DNA from: Halioglobus japonicus
GTDB lineage: Bacteria > Pseudomonadota > Gammaproteobacteria > Pseudomonadales > Halieaceae
Assembly: GCF_001983995.1 (NCBI RefSeq)
Contig: NZ_CP019450.1
Span: forward strand, 3,534,001-3,598,000
Length of the DNA stretch: 64,000 bases
Direction: 5' to 3'
Below are positions 35,842 to 45,053 of the stretch, in pieces (positions within the stretch are counted from its first letter, which is position 1; every line of letters begins with the position of its first letter). Both the position numbers and the translations under genes were made by a program. Under the pieces are notes generated by a model. It had not been told where the DNA came from and searched no databases. It saw nothing but the letters and a program-made list of their open reading frames with translations.

Positions 35842-37035
35842 TCAGGTCGCAATACGCGCGACGTACTGGTTGTCGGCTTCGGCCGTATTGAAGCGCCAGC
35901 CCTGGCTGCTAGCCAGGCGGCGCACCAGTGACAGGCCATGCCCCAGGCTGGCGGGATGTGCCGCACGCTCGCCCTGCCCCACCGGGTTAGCCAACTCCAG
36001 CAGGCCAGCGTGATAGCGAATACTGAGCCTCGCGGGGTGGGCGTAATGCAGCGCGTTATCCACCAGGTTGCCGATCAGCAATCGCGCAAGCTGCTCATTG
36101 CCCTGGGCCGTTGCCTCGTCGTCAACATTCAGCTCAAGGACCAGCCCCTTCGCTTCGATAACCTCTGACCGTGCGAGCAGAACATCTTCGAGCAGTGCCC
36201 GCATAGGCAGTGGTGTTGTCAGGGAGGACTCAGATCTCGCCAATGCCACCAGCGTGGTCAGCAGGTTCTCGATCTCAGCGCTGGCGGCCACCAGTTGTTT
36301 GACCTCGGCGTCATTGGCCACCGATGCCGGCAGCAACACTACCGCATTGCGCAGCGCGGTGAGCGGTGTGCGCAGCTCGTGACTGACATCGTGGGTAAAT
36401 GCGCTCTCCCTTGCCAGTGCCTGCTGCAGGCCGTCCAGGGCCGATTCCATGGCCGTGGCCAGCACCCCCACCTCGTCGTTCTGGTGAACATGCGGCAGCG
36501 GGCCGGGTCGGGGGTTTTGCTCAATGGCGGCAGTGAGCTCCCGCAGGGGGCGCGTGGTAATGCCGGCAATGACATAGGCGGCCACCAGGCTAAGCAGCAG
36601 CGCCATGAACAAGCCCGTAGATAACAGAATGAACAGCGACGTCGACATCCGGCTCACCACCAACCAGGGAGACACCTCTGCCACGAGCAGCATAGGGGGC
36701 ACGCCCTGTAATTGCACCCAACGGTAGTGAAAGTGAGTGTCGTCAGGAGTAAAAATCTCGCCGCCCACACCCGGCTCAATGTGCGCTTGCAGGGCTGCCG
36801 GCACATCCTCGAGCGAGGCATAAATGGCCACCTCGTCCAGTCGAGGTTGGGCCATGACACCGGAGCTGACATAGGTCTGCTGCAGCTGAGCCACTTCACC
36901 TGCCAGCAGGCGATCAATAATCTCGTCCTCAACAATGTAGGCGAGCATGAGCGACAGCCCGGCCCACAGGGCCGTAATGGCGAGCACAAAAATCCCCAGC
37001 ACCAGAAACAGGCGTTTCTGCAGGCTAGCTTTCAT
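35842..37035 (-). CDS. Sensor histidine kinase
   Basis: This 397-aa membrane sensor has two transmembrane helices (about residues 8-32 and 134-160) flanking a periplasmic region of about 100 residues. It has a HAMP linker, the dimerisation/phosphoacceptor box FTHDVSHELRTPLTALRNAV, and an ATPase domain with NLVDNALHYA and GHGLSLVRRLA. The ATG at 37035 is preferred over the GTG at 37038. It overlaps the upstream response regulator by 11 bases, giving a two-gene operon. The kinase phosphorylates that regulator; the signal is unknown. Confidence 0.92.
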   Translation of the reverse strand: MKASLQKRLFLVLGIFVLAITALWAGLSLMLAYIVEDEIIDRLLAGEVAQLQQTYVSSGVMAQPRLDEVAIYASLEDVPAALQAHIEPGVGGEIFTPDDTHFHYRWVQLQGVPPMLLVAEVSPWLVVSRMSTSLFILLSTGLFMALLLSLVAAYVIAGITTRPLRELTAAIEQNPRPGPLPHVHQNDEVGVLATAMESALDGLQQALARESAFTHDVSHELRTPLTALRNAVVLLPASVANDAEVKQLVAASAEIENLLTTLVALARSESSLTTPLPMRALLEDVLLARSEVIEAKGLVLELNVDDEATAQGNEQLARLLIGNLVDNALHYAHPARLSIRYHAGLLELANPVGQGERAAHPASLGHGLSLVRRLASSQGWRFNTAEADNQYVARIAT

Positions 37036-37702
37036 CACACACCAGGCGGTAGCCGATGTTGGGCAGGGTTTTCAGCATTGAAGTGGAAAAGGGTTTATCC
37101 AGGGCATTGCGCAGGCTGTAGATGTGCGAGCGCAGCGCGTCGCTATCCGGAGGATCATCACCCCACAGGTGATGCATGAGTTGCGAACGTGTCACCGCCT
37201 CTGGGTAGGCCTCCGCCAACAGCAACAGAATGCGAAAGCCCACCTGGGTAAGCTTGAGCGGCACATCATTGCGCCATGCCTCCTGGCTTTTGGCAGCGAG
37301 GGTTAATTCACCCAGGTAAATTTCCGACGTCTTATGCAGTGCATGCCTGCGGCCCAGGGCCTCACAACGCAGTCTCAGCTCGCGCAGGTCAAAGGGCTTG
37401 GTCACGTAATCATCGGCGCCTTCGCCATAGCCCGAGGCCTTGTCGGCGAAAGCATCGCGGGCAGTTAACATCAGTACCGGCAGGTTGTAGTCCAGCTCCG
37501 CTTTCAGCGTGCGGCACACTTCCAGCCCGTCGATATCCGGCAGGTTGAGATCGAGCAACAGCACATCGAACACCCCACCCCGGGCTAGCGCAAGGCCGCG
37601 CTCGCCGGTATCGGCGTAATCCACCGCCCAGCCCAGGCCCTCAAAAAACGTGACCAGCTGACCGGCAATAGTGGTGTTATCTTCGATAAGGAGTAATTTC
37701 AC
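37025..37702 (-). CDS. OmpR/QseB-type response regulator
   Basis: This 225-aa regulator has a receiver domain (MKLLLIEDNTTIAGQL, phospho-Asp in DVLLLDLNLPDIDGLEV, Lys in DYVTKPFDLREL). A winged-helix DNA-binding domain ends in NIGYRLVCDES. It begins the operon with the overlapping histidine kinase gene. A long palindrome and terminator lie just upstream, so its own promoter is in 37703-37780. Targets are not apparent; the copper genes to the right are on the other side of isocitrate lyase, and no linkage is seen. Confidence 0.93.
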   Translation of the reverse strand: MKLLLIEDNTTIAGQLVTFFEGLGWAVDYADTGERGLALARGGVFDVLLLDLNLPDIDGLEVCRTLKAELDYNLPVLMLTARDAFADKASGYGEGADDYVTKPFDLRELRLRCEALGRRHALHKTSEIYLGELTLAAKSQEAWRNDVPLKLTQVGFRILLLLAEAYPEAVTRSQLMHHLWGDDPPDSDALRSHIYSLRNALDKPFSTSMLKTLPNIGYRLVCDES

Positions 37703-37787
37703 GGGCCGCCTGACAAATCCCTCTGCTGAAGCTAGCCTACACTAAATCCGCGCATGTGAAATCGCCGTGAAAACCAACGGGAAAAAA

Positions 37788-37829
37788 ATTGGGGACAGAC
37801 CACCATTAAAATGGTGGTCTGTCCCCAAT
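37788..37829. repeat. Perfect 20-bp-arm palindrome
   Basis: ATTGGGGACAGACCACCATT and its exact reverse complement are separated by AA. The arms extend outward to GGGAAAAA with only a one-base bulge. This is the type of sequence often found near REP-associated (RAYT/Y1) transposases, but no such gene is in the window. It lies between the response regulator promoter and the isocitrate lyase terminator. Confidence 0.8.
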
Positions 37830-37841
37830 TCTTTTTCCCAA

Positions 37842-37875
37842 ATAAAAAAGGCGGGCTAAAAGCCCGCCTTTTTTG
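37842..37875 (-). terminator. Rho-independent terminator of isocitrate lyase
   Basis: AAGGCGGGCT, loop AAA, AGCCCGCCTT, flanked by A-run on one side and T-run on the other, just after the isocitrate lyase stop. On the minus strand it ends in a T-tract, so it terminates that gene; the A-run side could work for the other strand. Confidence 0.85.
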
Positions 37876-37888
37876 ATCACACGATGAA

Positions 37889-39484
37889 TCAGCCGAACTG
37901 GTTCATGGTGTTATCTTTACCGCCTGCCTTCAGGGCCGCGTCGCCAGCAAAGTATTCTTTGTGGTCGTCGCCCATGTCGGAGCCAGCCATGTTCTGGTGC
38001 TTAACGCAGGCGATACCCTGACGGATTTCCTTGCGCTGTACGCCAGCAACGTAGCCCAGCATGCCTGCATCACCGAAGTACTCTTTGGCCAGGTTGTCAG
38101 TAGACAGGGCCGCAGTGTGGTAAGTCGGCAGAGTGATCAGGTGGTGGAAGATACCTGCTTCGCGAGCAGCGTCCGCCTGGAAGGTACGGATCTTCTCGTC
38201 AGCCGCGGCAGCGAGCTCAGACTCGTCGTAGTCGGCGCTCATCAGCTCATCACGGTTGTAGGCAGAAACGTCCTTGCCTTCTTCAGTCCAGGCATCGAAT
38301 ACCTGCTGACGGAAGTTCAGAGTCCAGTTGAAGGACGGGCTGTTGTTGTAAACCAGCTTGGCGTTGGGCATAACTTCGCGGATGCGGTTAACCATGCCAC
38401 CGATCTGGCCAACGTGGGGCTTCTCGGTTTCGATCCACAAAAGGTCTGCGCCGTTCTGCAGGGAAGTGATGCCGTCCAGTACGCAGCGATCTTCGCCAGT
38501 GCCGGCACGGAACTGGAACAGGTTGGAAGCCAGACGCTTGGGACGCAGCAGCTTGCCGCCACGGTTCAGAACAACGTCGCCGTTCTTCATGTCAGAAGGA
38601 TCGATTTCTTCGCAATCCAGGAAGCTGTTGTACTGGTCGCCCAGGTCGCCTTCTTCGTGAGTTACAGCGATCTGCTTGGTCAGGCCAGCGCCCAGGGAGT
38701 CGGTACGGGCAACGATAACACCGTCGTCTACACCCAGCTCCAGGAACGCGTAACGAACCGCGCGGATCTTGGCGAGGAAGTCTTCGTGGGGAACGGTTAC
38801 TTTACCGTCCTGGTGGCCACACTGCTTCTCGTCAGATACCTGGTTTTCGATCTGGATCGCACAGGCACCGGCTTCGATCATCTTCTTGGCCAGCAGGTAG
38901 GTCGCTTCCGCGTTACCGAAACCAGCGTCGATGTCCGCAATGATGGGCACAACGTGAGTCTGGTGGTTGTCGATCTGGTTCTGGATGTCCTTGGCTTTAA
39001 CTTCGTCGCCAGCTTCGCGGGCATCGTCCAGGGCGCGGAACAGGCCGCCCAGTTCGCGGGCGTCAGCCTGGCGCAGGAAGGTATACAGCTCTTCGATCAG
39101 GCCTGATACGGACGTCTTCTCGTGCATGGACTGGTCGGGCAGCGGGCCGAACTCGGAGCGCAGGGCCGCGATCATCCAGCCGGACAGGTAGAGATAGCGC
39201 TTGTTGGTGTCGCCAAAGTGCTTCTTGATGGCGATCAGCTTCTGCTGGCCAATGAAGCCGTGCCAGCAACCCAGAGACTGGGTGTACTGAGCGGTGTCGG
39301 CGTCGTACTCAGCCATGTCCTTGCGCATGATCGCAGCGGTGTACTTGGCAATGTCGAGACCGGTCTTGAATTTGTTCTGAGCGCGCATGCGGGCGGCAGA
39401 TTCGGGGCTGATACCGTCCCATGCAGAACCGTTCTGGCTGCACAGTTCGGTGATGTCGTTGATGTCATTCTGGAGAGTAGACAT
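37889..39484 (-). CDS. aceA: Isocitrate lyase
   Basis: This 531-aa protein matches the long (Pseudomonas-type) isocitrate lyase in length. The active-site Cys loop reads EKQCGHQDGK rather than the short-form KKCGH. It has the magnesium/substrate segments IIADIDAGFGNAEAT, AIQIENQVSDEKQ and IVARTDSLGAG, and the C-terminal YNNSPSFNWTLNF and HHLITLPTYHTAAL. It splits isocitrate into glyoxylate and succinate. It is needed to grow on acetyl-CoA from the catabolic island or from fatty acids. The ATG at 39484 has AGAGGTATCG upstream. Confidence 0.95.
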   Translation of the reverse strand: MSTLQNDINDITELCSQNGSAWDGISPESAARMRAQNKFKTGLDIAKYTAAIMRKDMAEYDADTAQYTQSLGCWHGFIGQQKLIAIKKHFGDTNKRYLYLSGWMIAALRSEFGPLPDQSMHEKTSVSGLIEELYTFLRQADARELGGLFRALDDAREAGDEVKAKDIQNQIDNHQTHVVPIIADIDAGFGNAEATYLLAKKMIEAGACAIQIENQVSDEKQCGHQDGKVTVPHEDFLAKIRAVRYAFLELGVDDGVIVARTDSLGAGLTKQIAVTHEEGDLGDQYNSFLDCEEIDPSDMKNGDVVLNRGGKLLRPKRLASNLFQFRAGTGEDRCVLDGITSLQNGADLLWIETEKPHVGQIGGMVNRIREVMPNAKLVYNNSPSFNWTLNFRQQVFDAWTEEGKDVSAYNRDELMSADYDESELAAAADEKIRTFQADAAREAGIFHHLITLPTYHTAALSTDNLAKEYFGDAGMLGYVAGVQRKEIRQGIACVKHQNMAGSDMGDDHKEYFAGDAALKAGGKDNTMNQFG

Positions 39485-39639
39485 ATCGATACCTCTGTTC
39501 AATTGGGGACTATGGATGGCGGGCGACCGAGGTCAGCCAGTCAGTGGTGCGAATATTAGTCCCGGCGCAGACATAACTGAAATAGATAGTCGGGATTATT
39601 GCTATTCACACCATGAATGTGTAGCGACCAGGTGAAGGT

Positions 39640-41634
39640 CTAGAAACGGAGTTTCACCCCCACGGAGGCGTCCACCGTGTCAGTATAGGCGGCCTCAGCA
39701 GAAATGCGCTCATTGAAGCGATATTCCACCCCGAGGTGGTAGTTGCCCTCAGATTCCCACTCCCAGTGGGCCTGAACCCGCTTGGTGAGCTGAAAATGGG
39801 TATCAAAAGCCACCCCGGCATGCCCCTCATCTGTCAAATAAACGTCCATATCAATCATCATCGGCAGCATATAGCGCAGCCCCAGCCGGTACTCCGGGTC
39901 CTCACCCGCGTCTTTTTCAACCCCGGCCAGGCCCTGGGTCCAGCGGTTAAAGCGATACAGATAGGCCAGCTCACCGCGCTCATCTTCCCAATCCAATGAT
40001 TGGGCCTCAAATTCGAAGCGATGCCGGGCGTTGGCTGTCCATCCCTCGGCCATGCCCAGGTTATTGAGAAGTTCCAGTTTCAGCGCATAGTAGAAATCGG
40101 TATCGCGGATATCGGGGCTGTTTTTCTTGGCCGCCATCAGCGCCGGGGCACCCTGGTAGTCGTTGTAGCGAATCACCCGGGCCATGCCCGTCTTGGCGTG
40201 GTACAGGTTGTGGCAGTGAAAGAACCAGTCTTTCTCTTCATTGGCCAGAAACTCGATTTCAACCGTGGCCATGGGTGGCACGTCCACGGTGTGCTTCATG
40301 GGCCCGCGTCCTTCACCTGTAATCACGCGGAAAAAGTGACCGTGTAAATGCAGGGGATGATGCATCATGGTTTCGTTTACAAACCGGAACCGCACCGTCT
40401 CACCCCGCTCCACCAGGATTTTATCCGCCCGGGACAGGGGCAAATCGTTGAAGGACCAGTTATAGGTTTCCATATTGCCGGTCAGTCGCAACTCAACGGT
40501 GCGGGCATCCGCACCACCGGCATAGCGCGCGGCCTCTAATGTCTCAAGGTCGCTATAAGCCAATCGCCGCGGACCGCTGTGGTGCATGTGATGATGGGCA
40601 TGTTCGCCACCCATGCTGCTCATATCGTGGTCGGCGTGGCTGGCGTACAGGTCCGGTGGTGTCATTGGCGTGGCATAGCGGGCCTGGCCGCTGCCGACGA
40701 TGATCGAGGCATACCCTGAGCCGTCCTGCGCCGTGGCACGCAACTCCGCAGCGCCATTGTCAGGGATGGTGATTTCCAGGTCATAGGTCTCGGCCACCGC
40801 ATGCAGGACCTCATCAACAGCCACCGGGTCAACATCCAGCCCATCGGCGGCAACCACCCGGGTCTGTAAACCTGCCGAGTGCAGCAAAAAGTAGGTAGAG
40901 GCACCGGCATTAACCAGCCGCAGTCGCACTCGCTCTCCGGGCTGCGCCGTCTCAAACAGGCGGATCTCGGGCTCGCCATTCACCAGAAATGCGTCATAGG
41001 CCACATCGGCCACGTCCATCCCGCCCATACGCTGCCAGCGACTGTCCCACCAGTTGCGCATGGCACCCCGCTCCAGGTAACCGGCAATACTGATGACGCT
41101 GTCTTTCTTGAGCGCGTAGTAATGGCCGTCTTTCTTCAGGTTGTGGAGTACCTGGTGCGGATCCTCATCCGTCCAGTCCTGTAAGACCACCACTGCCTCG
41201 GGCTGGTCACCCAAACCCTGCGGCGGCGCCACAACAATGCCGCCATGCACACCGGATTGCTCCTGCAGGTCCGTATGTGAGTGGTACCAATAGGTACCGG
41301 CATGCTTGAGGGCAAACTCATATTCAAAGGTCTCGCCGGGGCCGATCGGCAAGCTGGACATATAGGGCACGCCATCTTGGGCAGGCGGCACCAGCAAGCC
41401 GTGCCAGTGGATCGACGAATCCACGTCCAGATTATTGGTGACCCGGATTCGGGCGGTATCGCCCTCGGTAAACCGCAGCACCGGACCGGGATAACTGTCG
41501 TTAACCAGCATGGCCTGGACGGGCTTGCCGGATTTATTGAGGGTGCCGTATCCGATATGGAGATCGTATTCCACAGTGGCGGCAGTGGTGGCACCGGTAA
41601 ATAGAGCCAGCGCCCAAAAAAGCAGGTATTGCAT
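39640..41634 (-). CDS. copA: CopA-type multicopper oxidase fused to CopB-like outer-membrane domain
   Basis: This 664-aa exported protein has a Sec-like signal peptide (MQYLLFWALALFTGATTA) instead of the Tat signal usual for CopA. Copper-site motifs are HWHG (76-79), HSH (117-119), HPLHLHGH (425-432) and HCHNLYH (472-478). A His/Met-rich linker lies at about 332-352. Residues about 500-664 resemble CopB, with alternating strands and a terminal Phe (AYLYRFNRW, YRLGLRYMLP, VEYRFNERISAEAAY, VKLRF). CopA and CopB are normally separate genes. It forms a two-gene copper operon with the small Cys/His protein upstream. Confidence 0.88.
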   Translation of the reverse strand: MQYLLFWALALFTGATTAATVEYDLHIGYGTLNKSGKPVQAMLVNDSYPGPVLRFTEGDTARIRVTNNLDVDSSIHWHGLLVPPAQDGVPYMSSLPIGPGETFEYEFALKHAGTYWYHSHTDLQEQSGVHGGIVVAPPQGLGDQPEAVVVLQDWTDEDPHQVLHNLKKDGHYYALKKDSVISIAGYLERGAMRNWWDSRWQRMGGMDVADVAYDAFLVNGEPEIRLFETAQPGERVRLRLVNAGASTYFLLHSAGLQTRVVAADGLDVDPVAVDEVLHAVAETYDLEITIPDNGAAELRATAQDGSGYASIIVGSGQARYATPMTPPDLYASHADHDMSSMGGEHAHHHMHHSGPRRLAYSDLETLEAARYAGGADARTVELRLTGNMETYNWSFNDLPLSRADKILVERGETVRFRFVNETMMHHPLHLHGHFFRVITGEGRGPMKHTVDVPPMATVEIEFLANEEKDWFFHCHNLYHAKTGMARVIRYNDYQGAPALMAAKKNSPDIRDTDFYYALKLELLNNLGMAEGWTANARHRFEFEAQSLDWEDERGELAYLYRFNRWTQGLAGVEKDAGEDPEYRLGLRYMLPMMIDMDVYLTDEGHAGVAFDTHFQLTKRVQAHWEWESEGNYHLGVEYRFNERISAEAAYTDTVDASVGVKLRF

Positions 41635-41686
41635 TAATAACTCCCTTGCGCGAATCAGGTCGCGCTAATACACAAAAATAGGCGAT

Positions 41687-42004
41687 TCAGGTGTATTGGG
41701 AGTTAGGGGGATGGTCGATATCGTCCACCGGGGCCAAAGGCGCAGCGGGCGGTGAAAAGGAATGTATGACTGTCAGCCCAGGTGCCATAGCGATACGCGC
41801 CATGGGCGCCGCAACGGGGTTGGGTACAAGACAATCCTGACAGTGATCACAGTCATCCATGGAGAGCAGCGCTGGTTCTATTACCTGCTCATGACAGGGC
41901 GCGCGATCCGACGACTGCGCTTCGCAGTCCATCGGCGCGGCAGCGGCGAGCGACTGCCAAACCAGCAGCGCGCACAGCAACATGTTACCCAGGATCACTT
42001 TCAT
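41687..42004 (-). CDS. Small exported Cys/His-rich protein of the copper operon
   Basis: This 105-aa protein has a signal peptide (MKVILGNMLLCALLVWQSLAAA). The mature part has a metal-binding-like cluster, MDCEAQSSDRAPCHEQ and DDCDHCQDCLVP (four Cys and a His within about 12 residues), then a proline-rich tail. Small DUF2946-like proteins of this kind often precede copAB genes. It lies 52 bases upstream of the CopA/CopB fusion gene on the same strand. A periplasmic copper carrier or sensor is the likely role, from context. Confidence 0.65.
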   Translation of the reverse strand: MKVILGNMLLCALLVWQSLAAAAPMDCEAQSSDRAPCHEQVIEPALLSMDDCDHCQDCLVPNPVAAPMARIAMAPGLTVIHSFSPPAAPLAPVDDIDHPPNSQYT

Positions 42005-42047
42005 AGCGCGCAGCCTAACACTAAGGTGCCGGCGACACCATCGCCGT

Positions 42048-43727
42048 TCAAGCGGCCTGCAAAGCCGCCTTGAGGTCTTTCTTGAGCACTTTGTTCGTGG
42101 CGTTCCGCGGCAGGGGCTCGTCCGAGAAAATCACTTTGCTCGGCACCTTAAAGGCCGCCAAGTGTTCACGGGCATAAGCCAGCAGCGCCTCTTCGGTAAG
42201 ACTGGAACCCTCGTGCAGACACACCACCACTGCCACTTCCTCACCCCAGCGCTCGTGGGGCAGGCCAATCGCGGCCACCTCGCGCACGGCCTCGTGATCC
42301 AGCAGCTGGTTTTCAATTTCGATCGGGTAGATGTTCTCACCGCCGCGCAGAATCATGTCCTTGGCGCGGTCCGCGAGGAAGATCATGCCCTCGTCATCGA
42401 AATAACCGATGTCGCCGGTGCGCATCCAGCCGTCGCTAAAGTCGCTGGCATTGGCTTCGGGGCGATGCCAGTACTCGCGAATCACGGTAACGCCGCGCAC
42501 CCAGATTTCGCCAGTGCTGCCCGCAGGCAACTCCTCGCCCATTTCGTCGCAGATACGGAACTGTACGATGGGATGGGGGAAACCTGAAGTACCGGGTTTG
42601 GCACTGAATGCGTGGCCCGTCAGTGACGCACCCTGGGCATTGGTCTCGGTCATACCGTAGCCGGTGCCGCTGAAGTTCTGGGGCAGTTTCGCCTCCAGCA
42701 GTGCCCGCACTCGGGGCGGTGTAGCCGCGCCGCCGACTCCCACTGAGAACAGGCTGGAGGTATCTGCACTGTCAAAGGCTTCTGCTTCGAGCAGGTCCAG
42801 CACCATGGAAGGCGCCGCTGCCAGGGAGGTAATACGCTCCTGCTCGATGTACTGCAGCGCGCGGTCCACGTCCCACTTGTACATCATCACAATGCGGCGC
42901 CCGCCGCGCAGGTTTACCAGGAACTGAGCGTGACAACCGCTCACATGAAACAGCGGCACCGCCAGCAGTGAAGTGGGCTCATGGCCGCGCTCCAGCATGG
43001 CAGTAATCAGGTCGCCATTGGTCATTGCCGCAGCTATCGCAAAGCACTCGATATTGAACACCGCCTGGCACAGCGCCCGGTGGGTGGAGGCCGCGCCCTT
43101 GGGCTTACCGCTGGTGCCTGAGGTATACATGATGAGAGCAAGATCATCGCCATCGATATCCACCTGGGATGGCTGCTGACCGACAAAATCGCGGACGAAG
43201 TTAGGCAGACCGGCGGGATCATTCTCGTCACTGGGGCGGGCGATCACCACTCGCACACCGGCTTCTGCCAGCATCGCGCCGCCGCCGTCAGCACGTTGCT
43301 GGTCACAAATGGCCAGCTTGGCCTCGGCATCGTTCACCGCAAAGGCGATGTCTGCCGGCTGCCCCCAACTGTTAATAGGCACCACAACTGCGCCGATGGC
43401 CGTCACTGCGATAAACCCGGCCATCCACTCCGGGTAGTTGCGCATGGCCAGCGCTACCCGGTCGCCCTTGGCGATGCCTGCGTCCTGCAGCGCCGCCGCC
43501 AGAGCATCGGCTTCATCCATCAGCTCATTGAAGCTGCGGCGCTCGCCTTCGTAGATCAGAAACTCTCGATCACCATGGTTGCGCGCCACCGCCAGCGCCT
43601 CGCGCACGTTGGCCGGCGCGCCGCTGTAGTAACGCTGCCCCTGGGCATCGGTGGCCACCTCAAAGGGGGCCCCTTCGCCTGTCAGCTGGGCCAGTGCAGT
43701 ATCAAATTCCTGTTTAAACTCGGACAT
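42048..43727 (-). CDS. AMP-forming acyl-CoA ligase
   Basis: This 559-aa ANL superfamily ligase has the P-loop-like IMYTSGTSGKPKGAASTHRAL, the ATP-binding TGYGMTETNAQG, the hinge WMRTGDIGYFDDEGMIFLADRAKDMILRGGENIYP, and a C-terminal Lys in NATNKVLKKDLKAAL. It would activate a carboxylate to a CoA thioester. The neighbouring fatty acyl reductase on the other side of the AraC gene suggests a fatty-acid-type substrate. It is divergent from the AraC gene over about 160 bases and is a plausible target of that regulator. Confidence 0.92.
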   Translation of the reverse strand: MSEFKQEFDTALAQLTGEGAPFEVATDAQGQRYYSGAPANVREALAVARNHGDREFLIYEGERRSFNELMDEADALAAALQDAGIAKGDRVALAMRNYPEWMAGFIAVTAIGAVVVPINSWGQPADIAFAVNDAEAKLAICDQQRADGGGAMLAEAGVRVVIARPSDENDPAGLPNFVRDFVGQQPSQVDIDGDDLALIMYTSGTSGKPKGAASTHRALCQAVFNIECFAIAAAMTNGDLITAMLERGHEPTSLLAVPLFHVSGCHAQFLVNLRGGRRIVMMYKWDVDRALQYIEQERITSLAAAPSMVLDLLEAEAFDSADTSSLFSVGVGGAATPPRVRALLEAKLPQNFSGTGYGMTETNAQGASLTGHAFSAKPGTSGFPHPIVQFRICDEMGEELPAGSTGEIWVRGVTVIREYWHRPEANASDFSDGWMRTGDIGYFDDEGMIFLADRAKDMILRGGENIYPIEIENQLLDHEAVREVAAIGLPHERWGEEVAVVVCLHEGSSLTEEALLAYAREHLAAFKVPSKVIFSDEPLPRNATNKVLKKDLKAALQAA

Positions 43728-43888
43728 CGGTCATTCTCGGTGCGTTCAGTTTCTGCCCAGCCTTATCGCGAGGCCGAAAATGCCTCCAGCAGACTTTGCA
43801 GGATTCAGTGGGCGGATTTTGCACCAATGCGACGGCTTGCCCAAGCGGCCGGCACCAGTAGAATGGGCTCAGTTCAGGAGTTCATCCC

Positions 43889-44955
43889 GTGGCTGACACG
43901 ATACCCCTAAAATACGCCCAGTCGTTGCTGCGACTGGCCCGGTGCCGCGGGACCAACTGCGCGCTGACCTGGCCGAGGCCAGATTACCCCTGGCATTGCT
44001 GGAGACCCAGGCCGTGCCGGGCGCCGTCATTTCCGTGGAGGAATACGGCCGCCTGTTTATCCATCTCGTGCATCAACTTCAGGACCACCTGCCCGATAAC
44101 GCCATGGACCCTGACGACACCCGCCTGTTCAGCGCCTTCAGAATGATGTTCCAGGCCATGCTCCACGCACGTGATCTGCGCCAGGCCCTGCAACGAGCCT
44201 CGGTGTATTTCCGGCGCATGCAAACCGGCGGTGAAACCTTCGAAATTGAGCAGCGCGGTGACACCACCTGGTGCCGTTTTATTTTTGACGAAAACAGTGA
44301 CCGGACCCTCGCCTCGGCAGAAAACTTCAGCATCGAGTCGCTGCACTGGCTGCCCGGGCTGACCGGCAAGATACTGTCGATGGCCATGTGGCACCGGCTC
44401 TGCGGCTGGTTTATTGGCTGCTTTATCGATTTGCAGGCCATCGAGATCAGCGATGCCGCAGAGCCGGGCAAAGATTACCGCGACGTGTTTGGACAGCCGG
44501 TTAAGTTCACGGCAGACCAGAACGCCTTCGCCTTCCACAGCCGCTACCTGGACTTTCCCATTGTCCAGAGCGAGCAGTCTCTGGAAACCATGCTCGCCAC
44601 CTACCCGGCGGAGCTCTTTCGCATCAGCCCGGAAGATCACAGCCTGGCCCAGCGCATTCGCCACCTGATCGGCAGCGATTTCAGCCGTGCCCTGCCCAGC
44701 CTGCAGGATGTCGCCGAGCGGCTGCATTTAACCACCCCCACCCTGCATCGCCGCCTCAAGGACGAAGGCACATCCTTCCAGCAACTCAAGGATCAGTGCC
44801 GCCAGGATGCGGCCGTGTCCTATTTGAATCAGGGTGCCCACACCACCGCTGAGTTGGCGGAGCTGCTGGGCTTTTCCGACAGCAGCACTTTCCATCGCGC
44901 CTTCAAGAAGTGGACCGGTATGACCCCCCAGGAATATCGTGCCCATAGCAGCTGA
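43889..44955 (+). pseudogene. AraC-family regulator, one frameshift near the N-terminus
   Basis: About 355 codons encode an AraC regulator with an N-terminal effector domain and a C-terminal helix-turn-helix (LSPSLQDVAERLHLTTPTLHRRLKDEG-like region, ending GFSDSSTFHRAFKKWTGMTPQEYR). A GTG at 43889 gives the expected N-terminus MADTIPLKYAQSLLRLA; the frame then breaks at about 43936-43943 and continues as VPRDQLRADLAEARLPL. One missing base in CCCGG explains it. An alternative is a shorter protein starting at the GTG at 43942, which would lack the first 17 or so residues. It is divergent from the acyl-CoA ligase and upstream of the acyl reductase. Confidence 0.82.
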
Positions 44956-45053
44956 AAATTCTTGCCCCCCTCGATTGAAAATTGCCGCCATTGTGAGAAT
45001 CCCATAACCGCCTAGACTTAGTGCTGTCCACTTCATCTACCAGGAGCAGCGTT

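Noticed and set aside
37961..39106. A 381-codon plus-strand frame opposite isocitrate lyase
   Set aside because: It is the antisense of a strongly conserved gene with biased codon use, with no recognisable protein pattern.
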